Assembly (NCBI RefSeq): GCF_000427865.1
Contig: NZ_ATYV01000025.1
Location: forward strand, 1-37,333
DNA: 37,333 nucleotides
Source: Corynebacterium sputi DSM 45148
Lineage (GTDB): Bacteria; Actinomycetota; Actinomycetes; Mycobacteriales; Mycobacteriaceae
Direction: 5' to 3'
Each line of letters begins with the position of its first letter. The first letter of the stretch is position 1. A program made the translations under genes and the position numbers. Positions 5,911 through 15,582 of the stretch are shown here, one piece after another. The notes beneath the pieces were generated by a model. It was given only the letters and a program-made list of their open reading frames with translations, was not told the origin of the DNA and searched no databases.

Positions 5911-8292
5911 ATGGCAAAGCTTCTGTACCGGCTCGGACGATCCGCGTACCTGAACAGACTGAAGTTCCTGGCCGCCTGGCTACTGGTCGTGATCGGCATG
6001 GGTGTCGCCGCGTTCACGCTCTCTGAGCAGACCGCCACCAACTTCACCATTCCCGGTCTCGAATCCGTCGACGCTCAGGAGCAGATTCAAGAGAGGTTCG
6101 ACTCCTCAGAGGACGAACTGAACGCCGCCACTGGCAGCATCGTGATCCAGGCTCCAGAGGGCTCGACTCTCGCGGATCCGGATGTCGCCGCTGACGTTGA
6201 GTCGTTCCTGGAAGAACTGCGCGGCATCGATGGCCTAGCTGACCAGGATACTCTGGTTAACCCGGTTATGGCAGCAGCCGGCATGGAGCAGCAGCTCACC
6301 GAAGCCAAGACCGCCGAGGGCATGCCCCCGGAGCAGATCGCCTCCGACATCGCGGCACTGAGCCCGCTGTCTGAGGACGGTCGCACCGGCCTCATCAACG
6401 TCGAATTCGACGCACCGTCCTTCATGGACATCAATGAGGCCGACAAGGACGCCGTCATCGATGCCGTCGAGGCGAACCAGGACGACCTGACCATTGCCTA
6501 CTCCGGCAACGCCTTCCAGACCACTGACTTCATGGGTGCCGCCGAGCTGATCGGTATTGCCGTCGCCGCCTTGATTCTCATCATCACCTTCGGTTCCCTC
6601 GTCGCGTCAGGCATGCCGCTGATCACCGGTGTCGTTGGTGTTGGTATCGGTGTCGCAGGCGTCTACGCTGCCACCGCATTCACCGACTCGGTCAACGACA
6701 CCACCCCGATGCTTGCTTCGATGATCGGCCTGGCCGTCGGCATCGACTACTCGCTGTTCATCGTTTCCCGTTTCAGGAATGAAGTGGTCGCCTTTGTGAA
6801 GGGCGAGGAACTAACGCCGAGAGAACTCGGACCCAAGTTCAAGGACATTCCGTTTTCGGATCGAGCGCATCTGGCAGGACTGGCCGTCGGGAAGGCTGGT
6901 ACGGCTGTTGTCTTCGCGGGCATGACCGTGGTCATCGCGCTCGCAGCGCTGTCCATCATCGGAATTCCGTTCCTCACCGCAATGGCCGTCGCCGCAGCCG
7001 CGACCGTCATCATCGCTGTTCTTGTCGCACTGACCTTGCTGCCTGCTCTGCTGAGCCTCTTCGGCAGCGCGGTGTTCTCCGGAAAGCTGCCGTTCATCAA
7101 GGCTCCGGATCCGGAGTGCGAGGCCCCGACGATGGGTCTGCGCTGGGTCCGCCAGGTACGCAAGCGCCCGGGTCTCTTCGCTGGCGCCGGCGTCATCCTG
7201 CTTGCTGTGCTCGCCATTCCGGCCGCTCAGCTTCACCTCGCAATGCCATCTGACGGCACCATGTCTCCAGACAGCCCCAACCGCGTCGCCTACGACATCA
7301 CCGAAGATGCCTTCGGCCCAGGTCGCAATGCTCCGATGGTTGCCCTGATCGATACGCAGGGCCTCTCCCCTGAAGACAACGCCATGGCCCTGGGCACCGC
7401 CGTCCAGGAAATCCAGTCCGTGGACGGGGTCGTTAACGCCCAGGTCATCGCGGTCAACGAAGCCGGTGACGCCGCCCAGCTCCTGGTCACCCCGGAGTAC
7501 GGCGCGACCGACGAGCGCGCTGGCGACGTCCTCCACGACATCCGAGACCAAGGCGCCACCTTCCAGCCCGATACCGGTGCAACCTTCTCCATCACCGGTG
7601 TCACCCCGATCTACGAGGACATCTCGGAGCGTCTCTCTGACGTGCTCATCCCGTACGTCGCCATCGTTGTGGTCCTAGCGTTCCTGCTCCTGATGCTGGT
7701 GTTCCGCTCCATCTGGGTGCCGCTGATCGCTGCACTGGGATTCGCGCTATCCGTCGCCGCGACGTTCGGTCTGACCGTCGCTCTGTGGCAGGAGGGTTGG
7801 GGCGGCATCGTCTCCGACCCGCAGCCGATCATTTCTTTCCTCCCGATCATCCTCATCGGTCTAGTCTTCGGCCTGGCAATGGATTACCAGGTCTTCCTGG
7901 TATCTCGAATGAGAGAGGGCTGGGCGCACGGAAAGACCGCAGCCAATGCGGTGTCGAACGGCTTCAAGCACGGTGCCCGCGTGGTCACTGCCGCAGCACT
8001 CATCATGATCAGCGTCTTCGCAGCGTTCATGCTGATGGACGAGCAGTTCATCAAGTCCATGGGCTTCGCCCTGGCCGCCGCAGTGCTGTTCGATGCCTTC
8101 ATCGTCCGTATGACCATCGTCCCCGCCGTCATGTTCATGCTCGGAGAGAAAACCTGGTACCTGCCGAAGTGGCTGGATAAGATCCTGCCGCACGTAGACG
8201 TGGAAGGAACCACCCTGGCGGATATCTCCCCCGGTGGTGAAAACGAAGACAAGGCTCTGGCCAACGCGGCCGCCCAGTCTGAGGTTGACTGA
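5911..8292 (+). CDS. MMPL/RND-superfamily membrane exporter
   Basis: The 793-residue protein has the MmpL/YdfJ layout: one N-terminal helix (residues 18-36), a periplasmic loop, a five-helix bundle (about 205-375), then the same unit repeated with a second helix (about 420), loop and helices from about 575 to 750. Each half has the proton-relay Asp-Tyr pair: GIDYSLFIVSRFR (D279, Y280) and LAMDYQVFLVSRMR (D658, Y659). It should use the proton gradient to export a lipid, peptide or drug across the cytoplasmic membrane; the cargo is unknown. The ATG at 5911 has AGAAAGG upstream. The TetR gene starts one base after its stop, so the regulator is in the same operon. Confidence 0.9.
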   Translation: MAKLLYRLGRSAYLNRLKFLAAWLLVVIGMGVAAFTLSEQTATNFTIPGLESVDAQEQIQERFDSSEDELNAATGSIVIQAPEGSTLADPDVAADVESFLEELRGIDGLADQDTLVNPVMAAAGMEQQLTEAKTAEGMPPEQIASDIAALSPLSEDGRTGLINVEFDAPSFMDINEADKDAVIDAVEANQDDLTIAYSGNAFQTTDFMGAAELIGIAVAALILIITFGSLVASGMPLITGVVGVGIGVAGVYAATAFTDSVNDTTPMLASMIGLAVGIDYSLFIVSRFRNEVVAFVKGEELTPRELGPKFKDIPFSDRAHLAGLAVGKAGTAVVFAGMTVVIALAALSIIGIPFLTAMAVAAAATVIIAVLVALTLLPALLSLFGSAVFSGKLPFIKAPDPECEAPTMGLRWVRQVRKRPGLFAGAGVILLAVLAIPAAQLHLAMPSDGTMSPDSPNRVAYDITEDAFGPGRNAPMVALIDTQGLSPEDNAMALGTAVQEIQSVDGVVNAQVIAVNEAGDAAQLLVTPEYGATDERAGDVLHDIRDQGATFQPDTGATFSITGVTPIYEDISERLSDVLIPYVAIVVVLAFLLLMLVFRSIWVPLIAALGFALSVAATFGLTVALWQEGWGGIVSDPQPIISFLPIILIGLVFGLAMDYQVFLVSRMREGWAHGKTAANAVSNGFKHGARVVTAAALIMISVFAAFMLMDEQFIKSMGFALAAAVLFDAFIVRMTIVPAVMFMLGEKTWYLPKWLDKILPHVDVEGTTLADISPGGENEDKALANAAAQSEVD

Positions 8293-8293
8293 C

Positions 8294-8902
8294 ATGTCCG
8301 GGTGGAGAGAACAAAAGAAGGCGATGACCAGGTCACGCCTGGCGTCAGCGGCAGTGAATTTGCTGCTGACCCAGGGTGACGAAGCCACGACAGTCGCCGC
8401 GATCGCCAATCTCGCTGATGTCTCCACCCGCACGTTTCACAACTACTTCGCTCGTCGCGAAGACGCATTTATGGAGTTTCTCCACGAGGTCATCGACGAC
8501 TGGGCCGACGCAGTTCGGGCCGCTCCTGCAGAGATTCCGCTGCTGGAGGTGATGAAGAACGTCTACGTTGACGTCATCGGACGCCCGAACGATGCCGAGG
8601 ATTCACCGCACAGCCTGATGATGGTGGCTCAGCACGTCGCGATGGTTCGGGCCCCGGCCGACCGCAGCCAGGCTTTTTGCCTGCTCAGTCCTCTGGAAGG
8701 AGCGATCGCTGAGCGGTGTCCGCACCTGTCGCCCTTCGAAGTGTCGCTCTTTTTGGACACCGTCTTCGCTGCTATCGCCAGTGCCCTGCGGTTCAGCATC
8801 GCCGAGTTCGGTGAAGATTCCCCAGAAGTCACCGCCGCTACTGAAGCCCGGATGGACGAGGCCTTCGCCCGCGTCGCCGCTGGATTCGGAGATCTGGTGT
8901 GA
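8294..8902 (+). CDS. TetR-family transcriptional regulator of the MMPL operon
   Basis: The 202-residue protein has a TetR DNA-binding domain at residues 10-57: RLASAAVNLLLTQG, then TTVAAIANLADVSTRTFHNY, the HTH with the characteristic T-F-x-N-Y-F, followed by an all-helical ligand domain. The frame can be read from 8234, but that part lies within the exporter gene. The ATG at 8294 gives a standard N-terminus and sits one base after the exporter stop. The gene is probably translated through coupling and should repress its own operon until a substrate of the exporter binds. The YwiC-like gene overlaps its stop by four bases. Confidence 0.88.
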   Translation: MSGWREQKKAMTRSRLASAAVNLLLTQGDEATTVAAIANLADVSTRTFHNYFARREDAFMEFLHEVIDDWADAVRAAPAEIPLLEVMKNVYVDVIGRPNDAEDSPHSLMMVAQHVAMVRAPADRSQAFCLLSPLEGAIAERCPHLSPFEVSLFLDTVFAAIASALRFSIAEFGEDSPEVTAATEARMDEAFARVAAGFGDLV

Positions 8903-9675
8903 GTGCCACTGCCCGCCGTCGCACGAAGCGATCCAAGGGCTGGGTTCCTGATCAACATGGCGCGTGGGTCATGGTCGTCGTTCCGGCTCTGGTCGGAGTC
9001 GGCCTGGCCCCGGCCGGGGTCGATATTCCCCTTCTCATCACATGGTGGGCAGGGTATTTCGCGTTCTTCGCAGCAGGCATTCTCGTCCGCTCCCGATTCC
9101 GTGAAATCAACCGTCCGCCGGTGTACGTCTATGGCGCCATCACCATCGCAGCCGGTCTCATCTGCTTGGCAGTGAACTGGCGGTTCCTCTACTGGATCCC
9201 CGCTTTTGCACCATGGGTTCTCATCGCGATATGGGAGCTATGGAAACGCCGCCCACGATCGCTGGCCTCTGGCTGGTCGACGGTGATCGCCGCTTGTCTC
9301 ATGACGCCGCTGGGCGCGTGGGCCGGAGGTCATGATCTAGATCTGCGGGTATGGGCAGTCACCGCGGTACTCACCGCGTATTTCCTCGGCACCGTTCCCT
9401 ACGTCAAGACCCTCATCCGCGAACGCGGAGACGCACGCTGGTTGTGGTTCTCCGTCGGGTTCCACGTCGCAGTGACGTTGATCGCCGTGGCCGCCGCTTT
9501 CAGCGGCGTGGTCTCGTGGCTGGTGCCACTCGTTTTTTGCTTTACGACGCTCCGAGCCTTCACCATGCCCTTCTCCGGCCAACGGAGACAGCGACCATGG
9601 ACCCCGAAGACTGTTGGGTTGATCGAGGGCGTAGTGACTGTCCTGGTGGTTATCGCGGCTTTGGTGCAGGCCTAG
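8899..9675 (+). CDS. YwiC-like integral membrane protein
   Basis: The 258-residue protein begins with a basic stretch and then WVPDQHGAWVMVVVPALVG, the hallmark PxQHGAW of the YwiC-like family. About seven to eight hydrophobic helices follow to the C-terminus. The family is of unknown function; in several bacteria such genes lie near transport or respiratory genes, which does not settle a role. The start GTG at 8899 overlaps the TetR stop (GTGA), so it is translationally coupled and belongs to the MMPL operon. A role with the exporter is possible but not shown. Confidence 0.82.
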   Translation: MSATARRRTKRSKGWVPDQHGAWVMVVVPALVGVGLAPAGVDIPLLITWWAGYFAFFAAGILVRSRFREINRPPVYVYGAITIAAGLICLAVNWRFLYWIPAFAPWVLIAIWELWKRRPRSLASGWSTVIAACLMTPLGAWAGGHDLDLRVWAVTAVLTAYFLGTVPYVKTLIRERGDARWLWFSVGFHVAVTLIAVAAAFSGVVSWLVPLVFCFTTLRAFTMPFSGQRRQRPWTPKTVGLIEGVVTVLVVIAALVQA

Positions 9676-9750
9676 TTACCCGGCGAAATCAGGCGGGTCG
9701 GTCTACGGTGTTGTCCCAGTGGGGTTACAGGGGACAAAGGGGACACACTC

Positions 9751-10689
9751 ATGCATGACACACCGCTGACCGTTGCCGACCTGGCGCGGAAAATGCAGAT
9801 GCCCGATCGGCCGGCTGCGGGATGGCGGCGGGTACTGCGCAATGCCACCGGTGGCGTGGTCGATTTGGGGGAATCGGCGGAGCAGCGACATACTCGGGAA
9901 CTGATCGACCGGGTACGCACTCCCCTGGATTCCGACCGGCGGATCGCTGTGCTCAGCGTGAAAGGTGGGGTGGGCAAAACCTCGACGACCATCGCGTTGG
10001 GCTCGACCTTCGCCACACACCGTGGTGACCGCGTTGTCGCCGTGGACGCTAATCCGGATCTCGGTACATTGGCCGACCGCGTACCGGATCGCAATCCCGC
10101 CACCGTCCGGGATCTGTTGCGAGCACCCTCGACAGAGCGCTACACCGAGGTCAGGGCGTGCACTTCGCAAGCGCCCTCGCGATTGGAAGTGGTCGGAAGT
10201 GAACGCGATCCCCAGGTCAGCGAGGCTTTCTCTGCGAACGACTACTCCCGGGCCCTCGACATTCTCCGCCGGCACTACACAGTGATCTTCACCGACTGCG
10301 GTACGGGACTAGTCGGATCGGCGATGGGTGCGATTCTGTCGACTACCGATTGTCTCGTGCTCGTGGCGACACCAGCGCTCGATGGTGCGTCCTCTGCCTG
10401 GGCCACCCTCGATTGGCTTTCGGCCCACGGGTATTCGGAACTGGTCTCATCCACAGTGGTGGTGGTCAATCGACTGACAGAATACGGCTCCGACGATGAC
10501 TCCCTCACCGACCTCTTCAGCCGACGCTGCCGAGCAGTCCAGGTCATTCCCTTCGATCCGCACATCGCCCGCGGCGCGGACCTAGACATCGAGCAGCTCA
10601 AACCCGCCACCCGCCGCGCCTACCTGGAACTTGCGGCACTGCTGGCTGACGATTTTGTTCGACCCAGCGGCCGGCATGCGGTGCTGTAG
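9751..10689 (+). CDS. ParA/MinD-like P-loop ATPase
   Basis: The 312-residue protein has a deviant Walker A (KGGVGKT, residues 71-77), then VVAVDANPDLGTLADRV (A' region), a VIFTDCGTG Walker B-like strand, and VVVNRL near residue 245. This is the MinD/ParA fold. The first 60 residues are a polar extension, PxAAGWRRVLRNATGG, of the kind found in actinobacterial MinD-like ATPases encoded near secretion or cell-pole genes. It lacks a ParB partner nearby and lies alone between two unrelated genes, so plasmid-type partition is unlikely. The ATG at 9751 is preceded by AAGGGGACACACTC. The upstream gap holds GGGG-rich direct repeats (GGGGTTACAGGGGACAAAGG). Confidence 0.8.
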   Translation: MHDTPLTVADLARKMQMPDRPAAGWRRVLRNATGGVVDLGESAEQRHTRELIDRVRTPLDSDRRIAVLSVKGGVGKTSTTIALGSTFATHRGDRVVAVDANPDLGTLADRVPDRNPATVRDLLRAPSTERYTEVRACTSQAPSRLEVVGSERDPQVSEAFSANDYSRALDILRRHYTVIFTDCGTGLVGSAMGAILSTTDCLVLVATPALDGASSAWATLDWLSAHGYSELVSSTVVVVNRLTEYGSDDDSLTDLFSRRCRAVQVIPFDPHIARGADLDIEQLKPATRRAYLELAALLADDFVRPSGRHAVL

Positions 10690-11745
10690 TTAGGGCTGCA
10701 GCTGCTCACGGAACGGAGCCGAATCGACCTCTGTGGTGGTGGCAGGGACGAACTTCGCATTGCGGTCCTTGTCGACCAGAACTGCCCGAACGCCCTCGGA
10801 AAAGTCTGGAGTCCGGCGGATGAAACTGCCAAGGCGGAACTCATTACCTAGGCCCTCTTCGAGTGAGACATCCTGCGCATTCGCACGGTACAGCTCGGTT
10901 CCGGCAACGAGGGACGAGGGCGAGGCGGACGTCAGCAAATCATCGATGATCTTCAACGGATCGCAGTGCTTTTCGGTCTCACGAAGATCGTCCAGTTCAT
11001 CTTCGATCGCTTCCCAGGTGTCGTGGGAGAATACCTGCTCAATGACCGGCCGCAGTGACTTGAGCTCTGACTCCCCCGCTTGTGAGGGATCGACTGAGTA
11101 GCGGCTGAGGGCGGTGTCGAGGTCGGAGGCGTCGATAAGCGAAAGAAATGCTTCTAGGTCACTCGACGGCACGAAGTGCGTCGCCCATCCTGCCCACAGC
11201 AGGTCCGCCGCAGACAGGCGGTAGCCGGTGAGACCGAGGAATCGTGCGACTGCGGGCGACGCATCACCATCAGCAGTGACGGCACGCTGGGACATGTGAG
11301 TAATGCCAACATCGGGGATGAATCCAATAGCCATCTCGGGCATCGCGGCGGAGGCGTTTTCAGTGACGATCCGGTGCGAACCATGCAGTGATACGCCGAG
11401 GCCACCGCCCATCGCGATGCCGTCAATCACTGCAACATAGGGCTTCGGGAACTGGGCGATCTCGTGGTTCATCGCGTACTCGTCGACGAAGAAGGTGTCG
11501 CCGGACTCGAAGTTGCCGTCGAGTTGTTCCTGACGAACGGCGCGGACATCACCGCCGGCACAGAATGCCTTTGGGTGCTCGGAGGTGATGACTACCTGGG
11601 CGACCGAATCGTCGTCGGCCCATCCTTTGAGGGCCTCCCGCACCAATTCGACCATCTCTTGGTTCAGGGAGTTGAGGGCCTTGGGCCGGTTAAGGACCAG
11701 GCTTCCCGACGCTCCGGACACATTCACAAGCACCGTTTCAGTCAT
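10690..11745 (-). CDS. Enoyl-CoA hydratase family protein, probably 3-hydroxyisobutyryl-CoA hydrolase
   Basis: The 351-residue protein is a crotonase-fold enzyme. Signatures: NRPKALNSLN, AFCAGGDVRAV (oxyanion hole), GIAMGGGLGVSLHGSHRIV, and MPEMAIGFIPDVG, which is the specific 3-hydroxyisobutyryl-CoA hydrolase pattern. The length (about 350 rather than 260) and the C-terminal helical extension also fit that subgroup. It probably removes CoA from 3-hydroxyisobutyryl-CoA in valine breakdown. The ATG at 11745 has only a weak ribosome binding site. No other valine-degradation gene is adjacent, so the assignment rests on the motif and length. It abuts the ParA-like gene convergently, with no gap. 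Confidence 0.85.
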   Translation of the reverse strand: MTETVLVNVSGASGSLVLNRPKALNSLNQEMVELVREALKGWADDDSVAQVVITSEHPKAFCAGGDVRAVRQEQLDGNFESGDTFFVDEYAMNHEIAQFPKPYVAVIDGIAMGGGLGVSLHGSHRIVTENASAAMPEMAIGFIPDVGITHMSQRAVTADGDASPAVARFLGLTGYRLSAADLLWAGWATHFVPSSDLEAFLSLIDASDLDTALSRYSVDPSQAGESELKSLRPVIEQVFSHDTWEAIEDELDDLRETEKHCDPLKIIDDLLTSASPSSLVAGTELYRANAQDVSLEEGLGNEFRLGSFIRRTPDFSEGVRAVLVDKDRNAKFVPATTTEVDSAPFREQLQP

Positions 11746-11762
11746 GCGCTCATTGTGTCACG

Positions 11763-11801
11763 ACCCCTTCGGAAGATGTGCGCCCAGTCACATCTCGGGG
11801 T
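11763..11801. terminator. Hairpin after ppk2
   Basis: The short gap after ppk2 can form a two-part stem: ACCCC with GGGGT at the base, and AGATGTG with CACATCT above it. No T-tract follows. It may act as a transcription end or processing site for ppk2. It also lies in the leader of the downstream crotonase-family gene. Confidence 0.4.
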
Positions 11802-11806
11802 AGCGG

Positions 11807-12676
11807 CTACTTCTTTTTGGAGGACTTGCCCTTGCTGGAGGACTTCTTTTTCTTCGACTCAGTCAGTTCAGCGGCGACGTCCGGCACGTAGCGGAACTCG
11901 GTGCGGGGAGGACGCTCGTAGGAGGTCTCAGACTCCGGGCGCTCGGGAACCTCCGGCAAGGGGCGCTCAATCTTCTCGTAGGGTACGGAGTTGAGCAGGT
12001 GGTTGATCACGTTGATGCGCGAGCGCTTCTTGTCCTCGGACTCTACGGTGAACCACGGCGCAGACGGAATGTCTGTGTGGATGAACATCTCGTCCTTGGC
12101 GCGGGAGTAGTCCTCCCAGCGGGTGATCGACTCCAAGTCCATCGGCGAGAGCTTCCAGCGGCGCAGCGGATCCTCACGGCGGGACTCGAAGCGGGCGACC
12201 TGCTCTTCATCAGAGACGGAGAACCAGTACTTGTGCAGCAGGATGCCGTCTTCGACAAGGAGACGCTCGAAGATCGGGGCCTGATGCAGGAAGCGGCGGT
12301 ATTCCTGGGTGGTGCAGAAGCCCATGACGCGCTCGACACCGGCACGGTTGTACCAGGAGCGGTCGAAGATGACGATCTCACCGGCTGCGGGGAGCTTCTC
12401 CACGTACCGCTGGAAGTACCACTGACCCTTTTCCCGGTCGCTGGGCGCCGGCAGCGCCTCGATGCGGCAGGTACGAGGGTTGAGGTACTGGGTGATGCGC
12501 TTGATGGCAGAGCCCTTGCCCGCGGCGTCGCGGCCTTCCATGACGATGACGACACGGGCCCCGGTCTCAACGACCCACTGCTGCATGTCCACAAGCTCGG
12601 CTTGCAGGCGCTTGAGCTCCTTCTTGTAGGCCTTCTTGTTCAGTTTCGCCGGGGTGCCGGTGCCGTCATTGCTCAT
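11807..12676 (-). CDS. ppk2: Polyphosphate kinase 2 (PPK2)
   Basis: The 289-residue protein is a class I PPK2, which uses polyphosphate to phosphorylate nucleoside diphosphates, or makes polyphosphate from NTPs. Signatures: Walker A GRDAAGKG (residues 48-55), DRSWYNRAGVE (Walker B region, 105-115), KYWFSVS, and the lid RxWKLSPMD (about 173-181). The C-terminus is a Lys/Ser-rich tail (KKKKSSSKGKSSKKK), which may bind polyphosphate or nucleic acid. The ATG at 12676 is preceded by a weak site (ATGATCAAATAC). It is 45 bases downstream of ftsX in the same direction, which may place it in the prfB-ftsE-ftsX run. Confidence 0.93.
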   Translation of the reverse strand: MSNDGTGTPAKLNKKAYKKELKRLQAELVDMQQWVVETGARVVIVMEGRDAAGKGSAIKRITQYLNPRTCRIEALPAPSDREKGQWYFQRYVEKLPAAGEIVIFDRSWYNRAGVERVMGFCTTQEYRRFLHQAPIFERLLVEDGILLHKYWFSVSDEEQVARFESRREDPLRRWKLSPMDLESITRWEDYSRAKDEMFIHTDIPSAPWFTVESEDKKRSRINVINHLLNSVPYEKIERPLPEVPERPESETSYERPPRTEFRYVPDVAAELTESKKKKSSSKGKSSKKK

Positions 12677-12721
12677 GTATTTGATCGTAGACCCGCCGAG
12701 GCTGGCTGAGTTACGGCTCAG

Positions 12722-13624
12722 TCACTTTCGGGTGTACATCCGAAGTGTGATTTGAGCGGTCACCGCGGAGAAGATCATCCCCACCACGAGGACAATTGGA
12801 GCCACCGTCCATAGGTGTGTGTTGTCGACTGGGGCGATGAGTTGGGCGTCGTAGATTCCTTGCAGGGCGCCGTCCAGCACCAGGGACTTACCCAGGAACA
12901 GACCAGCGATTCCCAGCACGCCACCGATGAAGGATGCGATGACAGCCTCCAGGACGAACGGAGCCTGAGTAAATCCGCGGGAGGCACCGACCATGAGCAT
13001 GATGTCGACCTCACGGCGCCGCGAGTAAGCGGCGATCTGCACCATGTTTGCAATGAGGAAGATCGCAGCAATCGCCTGGATCGCGGCAATGACAAAGGTG
13101 GCATTGCGGACTGAGTCGAGGTTGTTCACCGCCTCAGAGATGTCATCGGCTTGGTCTGCGACGTAGGTGACCTGGGGAAGATCGCGGATCGCGTCGAGGG
13201 GCGAGGGGTCGGTGGGGTCTTCAAGACGCACTAGAATGACCGCTGGCAGCGACTCCGCTGTTGTGTTGGAAACCAGCGCCGGGTCGGTGTCCTCAAAAAG
13301 CTCGACGAACCGGGCGTAGTTCTGGTCGCGGTTGCGGTAGGTGATCGACTCGATGCCGTCTGCGCCCTCTAGTGCGGAGGTGACCTCGGTACAGGCGTCC
13401 GTGGAACAGGTCGCGTCTTCGGCAGAGATGAACTCATCGAGCTCGACCATCATCTCCACGCGGTCCAGATACATGTCCTTGGTCCGGTTGGTCATGTCCG
13501 TCACCAGCAAACCCGAAGCCAGCAACGCCAGCGAAATGGCTGTGGTGATGATCATCGCCACGGTCATGGTGATGTTGCGGCGCAGACCAGCGAAGGCTTC
13601 GCCGAAAATGAACTTCGTGTTCAT
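12722..13624 (-). CDS. ftsX: Cell-division protein FtsX
   Basis: The 300-residue protein is the permease partner of FtsE. It has a first helix near residues 20-45, an extracytoplasmic loop of about 140 residues, then three helices (about 175-195, 225-250 and 270-295). The loop contains a Cys pair (ATCSTDACTEV) likely to form a disulfide. The FtsE-FtsX complex activates cell-wall hydrolases at the septum (RipC-type in actinobacteria). A longer frame reaches 13705, but the ATG at 13624 has GAGGAG upstream and yields the normal N-terminus (MNTKFIFGEAFAGLRRN). It lies 13 bases after ftsE. Confidence 0.93.
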   Translation of the reverse strand: MNTKFIFGEAFAGLRRNITMTVAMIITTAISLALLASGLLVTDMTNRTKDMYLDRVEMMVELDEFISAEDATCSTDACTEVTSALEGADGIESITYRNRDQNYARFVELFEDTDPALVSNTTAESLPAVILVRLEDPTDPSPLDAIRDLPQVTYVADQADDISEAVNNLDSVRNATFVIAAIQAIAAIFLIANMVQIAAYSRRREVDIMLMVGASRGFTQAPFVLEAVIASFIGGVLGIAGLFLGKSLVLDGALQGIYDAQLIAPVDNTHLWTVAPIVLVVGMIFSAVTAQITLRMYTRK

Positions 13625-13637
13625 GGGTGGCTCTCCT

Positions 13638-14366
13638 CTAGTTCTCTGCCGGCAGGTCGACGTCGGGTGTGGGGCTGAGGTCGTAGGAACCGTCAGCGTC
13701 GTCACGCACGAGTTGCCCCAGGGACAACTCGATCACACGCTTTTGCATCACGTCGACCGCGTCATTGTCATGGGTAGACATGACGACAGTGGTGCCCATG
13801 CGGTTGATGCGCTCGAGCAGCTTCATAATGTCGGCGGCGGTCTCCGGGTCGAGGTTGCCGGTCGGCTCGTCGGCTAAAAGGATTAGTGGACGGTTCACGA
13901 TCGCGCGGGCAATTGCGACGCGCTGCTGCTCACCACCGGAGAGCTCATTGGGCATCCGCTCAGCGCGATCGGACAGTCCGACGAGGTCGAGAGCCTCACG
14001 GACAGCCTTATCAATCACATCCTTCTTCTTGCCGATGACCTGCATTGCGAAAGCGACGTTCGCGTACACATCCTTCTTCGGCAGCAGGCGGAAGTCCTGG
14101 AACACGTAGCCGATCTTGCGTCGGAGCTTCGGCACGTCCCGTGCCTTGAGCGTCCCGACGTCCTCCCCCGCAACCGTCACCGTCCCCGAGTCATCCTTAC
14201 CGATGCCCTCCTCTCGGACGATCAGCCCGAGGAAGGTGGACTTGCCGGATCCGGACGGACCGATGAGGAAGACAAACTCTCCCTTGTCGATCTGCACCGA
14301 CACTGAATCCAGTGCCGGTCTGACGGTTGGGTCGTACGTCTTCGTCACACGGTCAAAGGTGATCAT
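13638..14366 (-). CDS. ftsE: Cell-division ATP-binding protein FtsE
   Basis: The 242-residue ABC ATPase has Walker A GPSGSGKS (36-43), Q-loop VFQDFRLLP, signature LSGGEQQR, Walker [10 protein letters not shown], and the switch His in MSTHD. It binds FtsX at the membrane to drive peptidoglycan hydrolase activation. Two starts are possible: GTG at 14375 and ATG at 14366. I chose the ATG because it has AAGGTGG with a five-base spacer and gives the usual N-terminus MITFDRVTK. The next gene, ftsX, follows after 13 bases. The C-terminus has an acidic tail that is a little longer than in minimal FtsE. Confidence 0.94.
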   Translation of the reverse strand: MITFDRVTKTYDPTVRPALDSVSVQIDKGEFVFLIGPSGSGKSTFLGLIVREEGIGKDDSGTVTVAGEDVGTLKARDVPKLRRKIGYVFQDFRLLPKKDVYANVAFAMQVIGKKKDVIDKAVREALDLVGLSDRAERMPNELSGGEQQRVAIARAIVNRPLILLADEPTGNLDPETAADIMKLLERINRMGTTVVMSTHDNDAVDVMQKRVIELSLGQLVRDDADGSYDLSPTPDVDLPAEN

Positions 14367-14417
14367 TTGTGCCACCTTAACGGATTCAAGCGCGTGTTTT
14401 AAGCCATTAAGCTGGAG

Positions 14418-15533
14418 TTAAGCGTTTTCCTCGCTCATGCGCCAGCGGATGCCTGCCTCGAGGAATCCCTCCAGGTCGCCGTCGAGGACAGCGGTCGGAT
14501 TGTTGACCTCGTAGTTGGTGCGCAGGTCTTTGACCATCTGGTACGGGTGCAGCACGTACGAGCGCATCTGATTGCCCCAGGAATTGTCTGAGTCGCCCTT
14601 GAGCGCGTCCATTTCGGCACGTTCCTCAAGACGCTTGCGCTCCAGAAGCTTTGCCTGCAGCACGCGCATGGCCGAAGCCTTGTTCTGGTGCTGGGACTTT
14701 TCGTTCTGACAGGTCACCACGATGCCGGTGGGCACGTGAGTTAAGCGCACGGCGGAGTCGGTGGTGTTCACCGACTGGCCGCCTGGGCCGGAGGATCGGT
14801 AGACGTCGACCTTCAGTTCGCTCTCGGGAATGTCGATCGAGTCGGTCTGCTCAACGACAGGAAGAACTTCGACCGCAGCGAATGAGGTCTGACGTCGACC
14901 CTGGTTATCGAACGGGCTGATGCGCACTAAGCGGTGCGTGCCCTGTTCGACCGAAAGAGTGCCGTAGGTGTACTCGCCGTGCACGACGAAAGTCGCGGAC
15001 TTCAGGCCTGCTTCTTCGGCGTAGGAGGTGTCGTAGACGTCGACCTTGTACCCGGACTTCTCCGCCCAACGGATGTACATGCGCATAAGCATCTCTGCGA
15101 AGTCCGCGGCATCAACGCCGCCGGCTCCCGAGCGGATATTCACCACTGCCTCACGCTGGTCGTATTCGCCGGAGAGCATGGTCTGCACCTCTAGCGCCTT
15201 GATCTCCTCGCGCAGCTCACGACGCTCTTCATCGGCCAGCTCGATTGCATCCGCGTCGCCCTCGTCGTCGGCGAGTTCGTACATGACGGGGACGTCGGTA
15301 AGCCTGGCACGAAGTGCCGTAATCTTTCGCAGTTTTGCCTGCACCGAGGACAGCTCAGAGGTGACACCCTGAGCATGGTCGGGGTCATCCCACAGGCCCG
15401 GGTCCGCAGCCTGCGCCTCAAGCTCACGGGCTCGCGCCGAGAGTTCGTCGAGATCGACCACCTTCTCAATGGTGCCGAGGGTGGCGTCGAGGTCCTTGAG
15501 GTCTGCACTTGCGTCGGGATTCACAGTGAACAT
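14418..15533 (-). CDS. prfB: Peptide chain release factor 2 (RF2)
   Basis: The 371-residue protein is RF2, which recognises UGA and UAA at the ribosome. It has the RF2 recognition tripeptide SPF (206-208) and the catalytic GGQ (251-253, in [10 protein letters not shown]). The longest frame continues upstream to 15905, but that stretch is antisense to the phosphatase gene. The ATG at 15533 gives [19 protein letters not shown], a normal N-terminus. There is no internal UGA or frameshift site as in E. coli prfB; the frame is continuous. It leads the run prfB-ftsE-ftsX, and the phosphatase gene is divergent 49 bases away. Confidence 0.93.
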   Translation of the reverse strand: MFTVNPDASADLKDLDATLGTIEKVVDLDELSARARELEAQAADPGLWDDPDHAQGVTSELSSVQAKLRKITALRARLTDVPVMYELADDEGDADAIELADEERRELREEIKALEVQTMLSGEYDQREAVVNIRSGAGGVDAADFAEMLMRMYIRWAEKSGYKVDVYDTSYAEEAGLKSATFVVHGEYTYGTLSVEQGTHRLVRISPFDNQGRRQTSFAAVEVLPVVEQTDSIDIPESELKVDVYRSSGPGGQSVNTTDSAVRLTHVPTGIVVTCQNEKSQHQNKASAMRVLQAKLLERKRLEERAEMDALKGDSDNSWGNQMRSYVLHPYQMVKDLRTNYEVNNPTAVLDGDLEGFLEAGIRWRMSEENA

Positions 15534-15582
15534 CGTACCGTCACCGCGCGGAGGCCCCGTGCCGCCGTGCACAATGGGACGC

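Noticed and set aside
6811..7551. Minus-strand frame of 246 codons inside the MMPL gene
   Set aside because: It is antisense to a conserved transporter region and has no recognisable domain.
9751..10689. Chromosome or plasmid partition locus
   Set aside because: The ParA-like ATPase has no ParB partner and no parS-like palindromes nearby, and it has the N-terminal extension of other MinD-like proteins.
11999..12709. Plus-strand frame of 236 codons over ppk2
   Set aside because: It is an antisense shadow of ppk2, whose Walker motifs are intact.
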